DNA of 8,496 bases from an uncultured beta proteobacterium. GTDB lineage: Bacteria; Pseudomonadota; Gammaproteobacteria; Burkholderiales; Rhodocyclaceae. Shown here piece after piece: positions 1 to 6,036 of this stretch (its first letter is position 1; every line of letters begins with the position of its first letter). The notes beneath the pieces were generated by a model. It did not search any database. It was not told the origin of the DNA and worked only from the letters and a program-made list of their open reading frames with translations. Location: positions 1-8,496 of the forward strand of contig CAIZKA010000529.1 of NCBI GenBank assembly GCA_903933395.1. The letters are read 5' to 3'. Both the position numbers and the translations under genes were made by a program.

Positions 1-639
1 CACCGCCGGGTTGCGCGGATCATCCTCGGGAATGCCGGCTTCCACCTTGCCCACCAGGTCGGCGCCGACGTCGGCGCCCTTGGTGAAGATGCCGCCGCCG
101 AGTCGGGCGAAGATCGAGATCAGGGAGGAGCCAAAACCAAGGCCGACCAGCGGATGGATGATGTCTTCCAGTTTGACGGCGGGGCCGCCCATCATCTTCA
201 GCACGGCGTAGTAACCGGCGACACCCAGCAGGCCGAGACCAACCACCAGCATGCCGGTGATGGCGCCACCCTTGAAGGCCACGTTCAGCGCCTCGTTCAG
301 GCCGACGGTTGCCGCCTGCGCCGTGCGCACGTTGGCGCGAACCGAAACGTTCATGCCGATGTAGCCGGCAGCGCCTGACAACACGGCACCAATCACGAAT
401 CCAATAGCCGTCTTCGGCCCGAGGAATATCAGAATCAGGACCGCAAGTACCGCACCGACGATGCCGATCGTCGTGTACTGGCGATTGAGGTAGGCTTGTG
501 CCCCTTCCTGAATGGCCGCGGCAATTTCCTTCATGCGGTCATTACCCGCCGGTTGCGCCAGAATCCACTGGCTCATGATCCAGCCGTAGGCGATAGCCGC
601 CACCGCACAGACCAGTGCAAAAATCAGTCCTGCTGCCAT
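1..639 (-). CDS. hppA: Membrane-bound proton-translocating pyrophosphatase, N-terminal part (truncated by window edge)
   Basis: Integral membrane pyrophosphatase that hydrolyses PPi and pumps H+ (some relatives Na+) across the inner membrane, or runs in reverse to make PPi. The visible 213 codons begin at ATG 639-637, preceded by a purine-rich GGGGGAA ribosome site, and remain open to base 1. Hydrophobic helices are seen at residues about 3-24, 57-75, 78-95 and 124-148. Family hallmarks are EGAQAYLNRQY (45-55), the GYIGMNVSVRANVRTAQAA stretch (92-110), and GGGIFTKGADVGADLVGKVE (181-200), which carries the start of the PPi/Mg-binding acidic-lysine region. It ends in the family-typical AGIPEDDPRNPAV. 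The full protein is usually about 670-700 residues, so about two thirds lies outside. The residues that separate K+-dependent from K+-independent enzymes are also outside, so subtype and ion cannot be called. It is divergent from pfp, which suggests linked PPi use. Confidence 0.95.
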   Translation of the reverse strand, partial: MAAGLIFALVCAVAAIAYGWIMSQWILAQPAGNDRMKEIAAAIQEGAQAYLNRQYTTIGIVGAVLAVLILIFLGPKTAIGFVIGAVLSGAAGYIGMNVSVRANVRTAQAATVGLNEALNVAFKGGAITGMLVVGLGLLGVAGYYAVLKMMGGPAVKLEDIIHPLVGLGFGSSLISIFARLGGGIFTKGADVGADLVGKVEAGIPEDDPRNPAV

Positions 640-673
640 AATTCCCCCGTTTGATTAATGAACTAAACAGATC

Positions 674-701
674 ATTTTATCACGATGCGCATCGCTCGCA
701 A
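674..701 (-). promoter_or_regulatory. Candidate sigma70 promoter for hppA
   Basis: Read on the minus strand, TTGCGA (701-696) lies 16 bases upstream of TAAAAT (679-674). These match the -35 consensus at 4 of 6 and the -10 consensus at 5 of 6. Transcription would start near 667, giving a leader of about 28 bases before the hppA ATG at 639. The spacer contains a perfect 12-base palindrome (683-694). Predicted by eye only. Confidence 0.5.
683..694. repeat. Perfect 12-base palindrome inside the hppA promoter spacer
   Basis: CGATGCGCATCG at 683-694 equals its own reverse complement and sits wholly between the proposed -35 and -10 of hppA. That is a classic place for a repressor or activator half-site pair. 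A palindrome of this length is expected about twice by chance in a window of this size, so only the position makes it notable. No regulator is identified. Confidence 0.35.
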
Positions 702-936
702 TAGCCGCCGGAGAGCTTCTATTGTTTGAAATTTAATGATTTTTTGGCATTCCCCGGGCACTGTGCCGGCAAGTCGCGAAATCCGGGAAAAGTCCGAAAT
801 AAAGGCCCGTTCCGCCGACGCCAGCCGGCAAATTCCTGATGATCGAATCGAGCGGGCGGATGCCGGCTGAGTAGAATGACCGCTATAGTAGGCGGACGCT
901 TGGCGGTGCGCCCATCAACCGGATCTTTTGACAATA

Positions 937-942
937 AAGGAG
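937..942 (+). promoter_or_regulatory. Shine-Dalgarno of pfp, fixes its start
   Basis: AAGGAG lies 9 bases before ATG 952. It supports that ATG over the in-frame TTG at 928, which lies upstream of this site and would add eight residues absent from the family pattern. Confidence 0.85.
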
Positions 943-951
943 CAGCAAATC

Positions 952-2172
952 ATGCCGCAAGGAAAGGTACTCGTCGCCCAAGGCGGCGGACCCACCGCCG
1001 TCATCAACCAATCGATGGCCGGCGTGGTGCTTGAAGCCCGCAAGTTCCGCAACGTCGAACTGGTCTATGGCGCCTATCACGGAGTATCGGGCATCATCAA
1101 CGAGGACTTTCTGGACCTTACCCAGGAGACCAGCCATAACATCGAAATGGTGGCCAACACCCCTTCCTCGGCGCTGGGTTCGACGCGCGACAAGCCAGAC
1201 CTCAAGTACTGCCACGAGATATTCGAAGTTCTCAAGGCGCACGGCATCGGCTACTTCTTCTACATCGGCGGCAACGATTCGTCCGACACCGTGCGGATCG
1301 TCAGCGAAGAAGCCCGGCGTGCCAACTATTCCTTGCGCTGCATCCACATTCCCAAGACCATCGACAACGACCTGGTCGGCAATGACCACACGCCCGGGTT
1401 CCCGTCGGCGGCCCGTTTTGTGGCCCAGGCCTTCATGGGAGCGAATCTGGACAACGCCGCCCTGCCGGGCGTCTATCTGGCGGTAGTGATGGGCCGGCAC
1501 GCCGGATTTCTGACTGCAGCCTCCGCGCTCGGGAAGAAATTCCCGGATGACGGCCCGCACCTGATCTACCTGCCCGAGCGTGTCTTCGAAGTCGATAAAT
1601 TTCTCAGCGACGTCAAGAGAACCTATGAAAAATACGGCCGCTGCGTGATCGCCGCCTCGGAAGGCATCCATGACAAGCAGGGGACGCCGATCATCACGCA
1701 ACTGAGCAGCCATGTCGAGCGCGATGCCCATGGCAACATCCAGCTTTCCGGCACCGGCGCGCTGGCCGACCTGCTCTGTGACGAGATCAAGAGCAAGTTG
1801 GGCATCAAGCGGGTACGCGGCGACACCTTCGGCTATTTGCAGCGTTCATTCATGGGCTGCGTTTCGGATGTCGACCAGCGCGAGGCGCGCGAGGTCGGCG
1901 AGAAAGCCGTGCAGTACGCCATGTGGGGCGATCGCGACGGATCGGTCGCGATCAAGCGCACCGGGTTTTATTCCGTCGATTATCAGTTGGTCCCGCTAGA
2001 CAGCGTGGCAGGAAAAACGCGGGTCATGGAAGACGAGTTCATCGCCGCCAACGGCACCGACGTCACCGACTCCTTCCGGCTATATCTGCGTCCCTTGCTT
2101 GGGTCAGGCATGCCGGACGCCTATCGCTTGCGACTCAACAAGGTGGACAAGATCCTGAAATCCGGGAAATAG
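952..2172 (+). CDS. pfp: Pyrophosphate-dependent 6-phosphofructokinase
   Basis: Cytoplasmic enzyme that reversibly phosphorylates fructose-6-phosphate to fructose-1,6-bisphosphate with PPi as donor, serving both glycolysis and gluconeogenesis. The product is 406 residues and begins GKVLVAQGGGPTAVIN, the donor-binding glycine loop (about 4-19). GGNDS at 106-110 has Asp109 where ATP-using enzymes have Gly (E. coli Gly104). PKTIDND at 134-140 has Lys135 where E. coli has Gly124. Asp plus Lys is the established signature of PPi use. Asp138 matches the catalytic base, and MGRHAGF (180-186) helps bind the sugar phosphate. The NDHTPGFPSAARFVAQAF segment after the active site resembles the roughly 400-residue bacterial PPi enzymes, including methylotroph ones. 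The start is ATG 952 with AAGGAG upstream. It is divergent from hppA and convergent with a second PFK gene. Substrate is inferred from residues, not assay. Confidence 0.93.
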   Translation: MPQGKVLVAQGGGPTAVINQSMAGVVLEARKFRNVELVYGAYHGVSGIINEDFLDLTQETSHNIEMVANTPSSALGSTRDKPDLKYCHEIFEVLKAHGIGYFFYIGGNDSSDTVRIVSEEARRANYSLRCIHIPKTIDNDLVGNDHTPGFPSAARFVAQAFMGANLDNAALPGVYLAVVMGRHAGFLTAASALGKKFPDDGPHLIYLPERVFEVDKFLSDVKRTYEKYGRCVIAASEGIHDKQGTPIITQLSSHVERDAHGNIQLSGTGALADLLCDEIKSKLGIKRVRGDTFGYLQRSFMGCVSDVDQREAREVGEKAVQYAMWGDRDGSVAIKRTGFYSVDYQLVPLDSVAGKTRVMEDEFIAANGTDVTDSFRLYLRPLLGSGMPDAYRLRLNKVDKILKSGK

Positions 2173-2217
2173 TCCACCTGGGACCACGCGACAGCAGGCG
2201 AGCCTGACGGCCGGGAA
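2173..2217. other. Convergent pfp/pfk gap with no clear intrinsic terminator
   Basis: The two phosphofructokinase genes end 45 bases apart, tail to tail. The only stem is the short CAGG/CCTG pair (2195-2198 with 2203-2206, four-base loop), with no T-run on either strand. Transcripts may end downstream inside the opposing gene or by Rho. Confidence 0.5.
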
Positions 2218-3327
2218 TCAATCGCCGAAGCTGATTCCCAGGTCCCGCCCGGTCTGGACGGTATCGCTATCCAGGGGAACCCCCTTCATGCGCCCGGCCA
2301 CTTCCGAGAGCGCGACGTAATTCACGTTGGGGAATCCAAGAGCCACCATGATCCCGGATTGCCCCTCGTCGAGGGCTCTGACTGCCGCGGTGCCAAAGCG
2401 CATGGCGGCCAAGCGGTCAAAAGACGTCGGACTACCGCCGCGCAACAGGTGGCCCAGCACGACCACCCGGACGTCCTTTCCGGTCCGTTCTTCGAGTACC
2501 TTTGCAATGCGTTCGCCAACACCGCCGAGGCGCTCGGCATGGCCTATCTCGGCGGGCGCCAGAATCTCGCGGTGCCCATGGATGGGCTCGGCGCCCTCGG
2601 CGACCAGAACCAGAGAATACATTCTGCCCTCGCTATCCCGGGCGCGGATCTTGGCAGCCACCTTGTCCACATCGAAGGGAATTTCCGGAATCAGGATGGC
2701 ATGAGCGCTACCTGCGATGCCGGCGTGCAGCGCAATCCAGCCCGCATAGCGCCCCATGACCTCGACCACCATCACCCGTTGATGACTTTCGGCGGTGCTA
2801 TGAAGACGATCCAGGCACTCGGTGGCAAAGCCGACGGCCGTATCGAAACCGAAGGTGGTGAAGGTCTTGTCCAGGTCGTTGTCGATGGTCTTGGGCACAC
2901 CCACCACCCGTAACCCCTTCTGGTGCAGGGCGTTGGCGATGGTGAGCGAACCGTCGCCGCCGATGGAAACCAGTGCATCGATTTCCTTTCTGGCGAAGAA
3001 TTCGAGAATATCCCCCGAAAGATCCATGTCCTTGGTTGTGCCGTCGGGCATTTTCATGGGGAAATGCAAGGGGTTACCCTTGTTGGTGGTTCCCAGGATG
3101 GTGCCGCCCAGATGCCCGATACCGCGTACTTTTTCCCGCGTGAGGCGGAACACGCCGCCATCAGGATAGCGTTCGGGGAAAAGTATGCCGTTGAAGCCCT
3201 CGTGAATGCCGTAACACTCCCAACCGCGATTGGCGGCGGCGATCGCCACCGCGCGGATGACGGCATTGAGACCCGGGGCGTCACCGCCGCCGGTACAGAC
3301 GGCTATACGTCGAATGTGACTGGACAT
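2218..3327 (-). CDS. pfkA: 6-phosphofructokinase, group III type, predicted ATP-dependent
   Basis: Cytoplasmic enzyme phosphorylating fructose-6-phosphate in upper glycolysis. The product is 369 residues with IAVCTGGGDAPGLNAVIR (8-25) as nucleotide loop, GGDGS (123-127), PKTIDND (145-151, catalytic Asp149), FGFDTA (159-164) and VMGRYAGW (190-197). Gly126 occupies the position of E. coli Gly104, which normally predicts ATP. Lys146 replaces E. coli Gly124, as in PPi enzymes. This Gly/Lys pair is found in group III PFKs, including actinobacterial ATP enzymes that share the RLHSTAESHQRVMVVEVMGR-like core seen here. The start ATG 3327-3325 follows AAGGAG (3338-3333) at five bases. It is the last gene of the minus-strand array, 37 bases after adk. 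It is only distantly similar to the neighbouring pfp, so not a recent duplicate. ATP preference is an inference, and PPi or dual use is possible. Confidence 0.9.
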   Translation of the reverse strand: MSSHIRRIAVCTGGGDAPGLNAVIRAVAIAAANRGWECYGIHEGFNGILFPERYPDGGVFRLTREKVRGIGHLGGTILGTTNKGNPLHFPMKMPDGTTKDMDLSGDILEFFARKEIDALVSIGGDGSLTIANALHQKGLRVVGVPKTIDNDLDKTFTTFGFDTAVGFATECLDRLHSTAESHQRVMVVEVMGRYAGWIALHAGIAGSAHAILIPEIPFDVDKVAAKIRARDSEGRMYSLVLVAEGAEPIHGHREILAPAEIGHAERLGGVGERIAKVLEERTGKDVRVVVLGHLLRGGSPTSFDRLAAMRFGTAAVRALDEGQSGIMVALGFPNVNYVALSEVAGRMKGVPLDSDTVQTGRDLGISFGD

Positions 3328-3347
3328 GATGACTCCTTATCCGGCCC

Positions 3348-3364
3348 CGAGGCCTTTCGCCTCG
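3348..3364 (-). other. Hairpin between adk stop and pfk ribosome site
   Basis: A perfect 6-base stem, CGAGGC (3348-3353) and GCCTCG (3359-3364) with a five-base loop, begins directly after the adk TGA (3367-3365). No T-run follows on the minus strand, so it is not a standard intrinsic terminator. It could shield the adk 3' end or tune the ratio of adk to pfk message. Confidence 0.4.
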
Positions 3365-4018
3365 TCAATTCAGTGCGGCAAACACGGCGCTCTTGATGGC
3401 GTCGAGCGAACCGATCCCGGAAACTTTGCGATGCTTCGGTGCGCCCTTGGCGCCCGTGTCGGACCACTTCGAGTAATACTCGATGAGCGGTTGCGTCTGG
3501 CTGTGATACACCGACAGGCGCTTCCTGACCGTCTCCTCCTTGTCGTCGTCGCGCTGGATCAGCGCCTCGCCGGTGACGTCGTCCTTGCCTTCGATCTTCG
3601 GCGGATTGAACACGACGTGATAGGTGCGTCCGGAGCCCGGATGAACCCGTCGACCGCTCATGCGCCGGATGATTTCCTCGTCGCTTACGTCGATCTCAAG
3701 CACATAATCGAGTTCGATGCCCTGCGCGCGCAGGGACTCGGCTTGTGGAAGGGTGCGCGGAAATCCGTCAAACAGAAAACCCTTGGCGCAATCAGGCTGC
3801 TTCAAGCGCTCGGCGATAAGGCCGAGAATGATGTCGTCAGGCACCAGGCCACCTGCGTCCATGACTTTTTTTGCCGCCAGACCCATAGCCGTACCGGCCT
3901 TGACAGCCGTGCGCAACATGTCGCCCGTCGAAATCTGCGGAATCCCGAATTTCTCCGTAATGAATGCCGCTTGCGTGCCTTTGCCTGCACCCGGTCCTCC
4001 CAACAGAATCACTTTCAT
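3365..4018 (-). CDS. adk: Adenylate kinase (ATP:AMP phosphotransferase)
   Basis: Cytoplasmic monomer catalysing ATP + AMP to 2 ADP. It sets adenylate energy charge and supplies ADP. The product is 217 residues, the usual long-form length. P-loop GGPGAGKGT (7-15), AMP-binding STGDMLR (30-36), GFPRT (85-89), then the long LID domain (about 122-159), with GRRVHPGSGRTYH at its start and the RDDD motif (156-159). The LID has no Cys4 zinc site, as in E. coli-type enzymes. The start is ATG 4018-4016, preceded by AAAGGGG (4030-4024) at five bases. An in-frame GTG two codons upstream overlaps the spacing region and is less likely. The gene is 65 bases after kdsB and 37 bases before pfk, so it bridges the envelope block and the sugar kinase. 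The adk-kdsB adjacency is in my recollection common in betaproteobacteria. Confidence 0.97.
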   Translation of the reverse strand: MKVILLGGPGAGKGTQAAFITEKFGIPQISTGDMLRTAVKAGTAMGLAAKKVMDAGGLVPDDIILGLIAERLKQPDCAKGFLFDGFPRTLPQAESLRAQGIELDYVLEIDVSDEEIIRRMSGRRVHPGSGRTYHVVFNPPKIEGKDDVTGEALIQRDDDKEETVRKRLSVYHSQTQPLIEYYSKWSDTGAKGAPKHRKVSGIGSLDAIKSAVFAALN

Positions 4019-4083
4019 TTCCACCCCTTTAAAGAAAGTCCATCTGACTCATTTTCAATAATTCCTTAAAACAAAACCTACTC
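4019..4083 (-). other. AT-rich kdsB-adk spacer, possible adk promoter region
   Basis: This 65-base gap is the longest inside the minus-strand array and much more AT-rich than its surroundings (runs of T and A at 4049-4078). Hexamers such as TTGTTT and TTGAAA are present on the minus strand, but no pair with good spacing was found. An internal promoter for adk-pfk is plausible but unproven. No T-run follows a stem, so it is not an obvious terminator of kdsB. Confidence 0.35.
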
Positions 4084-4851
4084 TTAAACCTTTCCAAGGT
4101 CAAACAACCGGCGTACGCGTTCCAAGTCTTCCGGCGTATCGACTCCCGGGGCCGGCGCGTGATCGACGCTTACCACCTGAATCGGATAGCCGTGCCACAA
4201 CGCGCGCAACTGCTCCAGCGACTCGCAGCGCTCCAGGGGCGCGACCGCAAGCTGGCCGAAGCGATGCAGAAAACTCACGCGATAGGCATACAAGCCGATG
4301 TGGCGCCGGGCCGGGAGATCCGCCGGAAGCACATCGCGCCTGTCAGCAAACTGATCACGATCCCAGGGTATGGGCGCACGACTGAAGTAAAGGGCACGAC
4401 CGCGCGAGTCGCACACCACCTTGACCACATTGGTGTTGAAGAAATCTTCGGCCGTGGTCAGCGGGTGCGCCGCCGTTGCCATCGCTGCATCCGGATCGCC
4501 GCGCAAGGCGCCGGCCACGGCGTCGATCAGGGATGGTTCAAGCAGCGGCTCATCACCCTGAACATTGACAACGATGTCGCCATCGTCCCAATTCAGGAGG
4601 TCGGCCACCTCGGCGATCCGGTCTGTCCCGCTGAGGTGGTCCGCACGTGTCATCACCGCCTCGAAGCCATGCCGCCGAACCGCAGCCATGATCCGCTCGT
4701 CATCGACGGCCACCCAGACACCATCACTCTTCGCGCGCCGTGCCGCGGCCGCCACACGCACGATCATCGGCTGGCCGGCGATATCGGCAAGGGGCTTTCC
4801 CGGCAGGCGTGTCGAGGCATAGCGTGCGGGAATGACGATGCGAACAGCCAT
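4084..4851 (-). CDS. kdsB: 3-deoxy-manno-octulosonate cytidylyltransferase (CMP-Kdo synthetase)
   Basis: Activates Kdo with CTP to give CMP-Kdo for transfer to lipid A precursor, an essential step in lipopolysaccharide inner-core synthesis in the cytoplasm. The product is 255 residues, family length. Seen are the nucleotide-binding IPARYASTRLPGKPL (7-21), HLSGTDRIAE (72-81), VQGDEP (97-102) with metal-binding Asp100, YFSRAPIP (155-162), HIGLYAYR (184-191), LEQLR (212-216) and the C-terminal GVDTPEDLE (236-244). The frame stays open upstream, but ATG 4851-4849 is chosen because the family starts there. That ATG also shares one base with the stop of the preceding gene (TGATG), which points to translational coupling. 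No strong ribosome site precedes it, which fits re-initiation. It sits with lpxK and exbBD in an envelope-building block. Confidence 0.97.
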   Translation of the reverse strand: MAVRIVIPARYASTRLPGKPLADIAGQPMIVRVAAAARRAKSDGVWVAVDDERIMAAVRRHGFEAVMTRADHLSGTDRIAEVADLLNWDDGDIVVNVQGDEPLLEPSLIDAVAGALRGDPDAAMATAAHPLTTAEDFFNTNVVKVVCDSRGRALYFSRAPIPWDRDQFADRRDVLPADLPARRHIGLYAYRVSFLHRFGQLAVAPLERCESLEQLRALWHGYPIQVVSVDHAPAPGVDTPEDLERVRRLFDLGKV

Positions 4852-5027
4852 CAGGCTTCTTCTGTCCCCATTTGCCGCGCCTCGTCCTCGAGCATCACGG
4901 GAATATCGTCCTTGACCGGATAAGCAAGCTTGCATCCCTTGCACACCAGTTCGGCGGCAGCCTTTCGATTTTCCAGCGGTCCCTTGCAGACAGGGCAAAC
5001 AAGTATTTCAAGCAAGCGGGCGTCCAT
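4851..5027 (-). CDS. ycaR: Trm112/YcaR-like zinc-ribbon protein
   Basis: Small 58-residue protein of the Trm112 (YcaR) family. Two CxxC pairs (Cys11/Cys14 in LVCPVCKGPL and Cys29/Cys32 in LVCKGCKLAYPV) would hold one zinc, followed by the family-typical DDIPVML (40-46). Eukaryotic and archaeal Trm112 activates methyltransferases. The proteobacterial member next to kdsB has no settled role as far as I know, so none is assigned. The start ATG 5027-5025 is preceded by GGAG (5038-5035) at seven bases. The start lies inside the end of lpxK (20-base overlap), and the stop overlaps the kdsB start by one base, so it is tightly coupled between the two. The acidic tail EDEARQMGTEEA is poorly conserved in character. 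Confidence 0.92.
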   Translation of the reverse strand: MDARLLEILVCPVCKGPLENRKAAAELVCKGCKLAYPVKDDIPVMLEDEARQMGTEEA

Positions 5028-6036
5028 TGAGCTTCTCCAGAACAAATGCGGCAAGGTCGGGCGTCACCTCGGCCGTCACGGGCAAAACCCAGACCGGCAG
5101 AGTCAAACTAAGCCGGGCCAATTTTACGGCATCCTTTTCCGTCGTCAGGACGGCATCCCCGGCAAAAACCATGTCCTCTTCGCAAAAGTCGTGATGGTCG
5201 CCGAAGGGGTGCTCGGAAAACGCCAGCCCCATGCCAGTCAGATGATCGAAAAAACGCTGCGGCGCACCGATGCCGGCCACGGCGTGCAATCTCTTGCCGG
5301 CCAGGTCGGCTGTGCTGCATGTCGTCAAGGGATCATCAAGGCGGTGGAACCTGTCGCCCAGAAGGCGCATTGAAAATGTCGGCGCCACAAGAGTCGGCGT
5401 CGGCGGCACGGGGGTTCCGTTGAAAACCAGCGCATCCACCCGGGCCAGACGCGAGACCGGTTCGCGCAGCGGTCCTGCGGGCAAGGCCCAGCCGTTCATC
5501 ACGCCCCGTTCATCGAAGAGTGCAATCTCGACATCCCGCTCAAGGCGATAGTGCTGCAGACCGTCATCGGCAATGATCAGGTCGCATTCCGGATACCTTG
5601 CGAGCAGATTCCGCGCCGCCGCCACCCTGTCGCGGCCGACAAATACCGGGCAGGCACCGTGCCGGGCGAGCAGCAAAGGTTCGTCACCCGCCACGCTGGG
5701 GTCGCTGCCGGCGCTGACCTCAAGGACGTCCCCGCTGTCGCCGCGGTAGCCGCGACTGACAATGCCCGGATGTCGCCCGCGCGCGCGCAGGGCCCGCGCG
5801 AGATGAATCACCAGCGGGGTCTTGCCGGTGCCTCCGACCGTGATATTGCCGACAACCACCACCGGTACCGGCATCCGCTCACGGCGCAAGGTCCCGATGC
5901 GGTACAAACCCCGCCGTAAGGCGACGAGGCCTTTGAAAATCAGCGAAAAGGGAAACAGCAGACAGGCTGGCGGGCCGCGCCGCCGCCAGACGGCGGCAAG
6001 TCCGCCGGTCTCAGCGCTGCGCCTGCTGGGTGGCAA
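5008..6036 (-). CDS. lpxK: Tetraacyldisaccharide 4'-kinase (lipid A synthesis)
   Basis: Inner-membrane-associated kinase that phosphorylates the 4' position of the tetraacyldisaccharide-1-phosphate to form lipid IVA. With the TTG start used here the product is 342 residues (E. coli about 328). Order: N-terminal hydrophobic/amphipathic membrane anchor (about 24-41), PVPVVVVGNITVGGTGKTP with the P-loop (67-74), VSRGYRGD (93-100), IADDGLQHYRLERD (155-168), LPAGPLREP (185-193), FGDHHDF (278-284) and TTEKDAVK (298-305). Start uncertain: no ATG or GTG lies in frame near where the family begins. TTG 6036-6034 is the closest, overlaps exbD by 26 bases and lacks a clear ribosome site. ATG 6081 would give 357 residues. 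A GCCGCC/GGCGGC hairpin (5982-5997) lies just inside the gene. The 3' end overlaps the zinc-ribbon gene by 20 bases. Confidence 0.94.
   Translation of the reverse strand: MPPSRRSAETGGLAAVWRRRGPPACLLFPFSLIFKGLVALRRGLYRIGTLRRERMPVPVVVVGNITVGGTGKTPLVIHLARALRARGRHPGIVSRGYRGDSGDVLEVSAGSDPSVAGDEPLLLARHGACPVFVGRDRVAAARNLLARYPECDLIIADDGLQHYRLERDVEIALFDERGVMNGWALPAGPLREPVSRLARVDALVFNGTPVPPTPTLVAPTFSMRLLGDRFHRLDDPLTTCSTADLAGKRLHAVAGIGAPQRFFDHLTGMGLAFSEHPFGDHHDFCEEDMVFAGDAVLTTEKDAVKLARLSLTLPVWVLPVTAEVTPDLAAFVLEKLNGRPLA

Larger units (their letters stand above)
640..951. other. Divergent hppA/pfp intergenic spacer
   Basis: This 312-base spacer separates the divergent starts of hppA and pfp. The hppA-proximal part holds the candidate promoter and palindrome described separately. 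AT-rich sequence lies at 719-746. Possible pfp -10 hexamers are TAGAAT (872-877) and TATAGT (884-889), but neither has a convincing -35 at 16-18 bases, so no pfp promoter is called. GCCGGC recurs at 765, 824 and 862, unremarkable for GC-rich DNA. A small antisense reading frame (934-719) has no ribosome site or recognisable product. No RNA gene or terminator is seen. Confidence 0.5.

Noticed and set aside
928..933. TTGACA, a perfect -35 hexamer just before pfp
   Set aside because: It would place the -10 within the start of the coding region, where no -10-like hexamer exists. It overlaps the ribosome-site region and is likely chance.
883..1731. Long minus-strand open frame of 282 codons across pfp
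   Set aside because: It is antisense to a clear PPi-PFK with intact motifs, has no ribosome site and resembles no family. High GC at third codon positions leaves antisense frames open.
2218..3327. pfk as a recent duplicate of pfp
   Set aside because: The two proteins share only the superfamily motifs and differ in subgroup-specific segments and in the donor-selecting residue.
3326..4069. Plus-strand open frame of 247 codons across adk
   Set aside because: It is antisense to adenylate kinase, whose P-loop and LID motifs are intact. No plausible product or start signal.
4159..4923. Plus-strand open frame of 254 codons across kdsB
   Set aside because: It is antisense to a complete CMP-Kdo synthetase, with low-complexity composition typical of a shadow frame.
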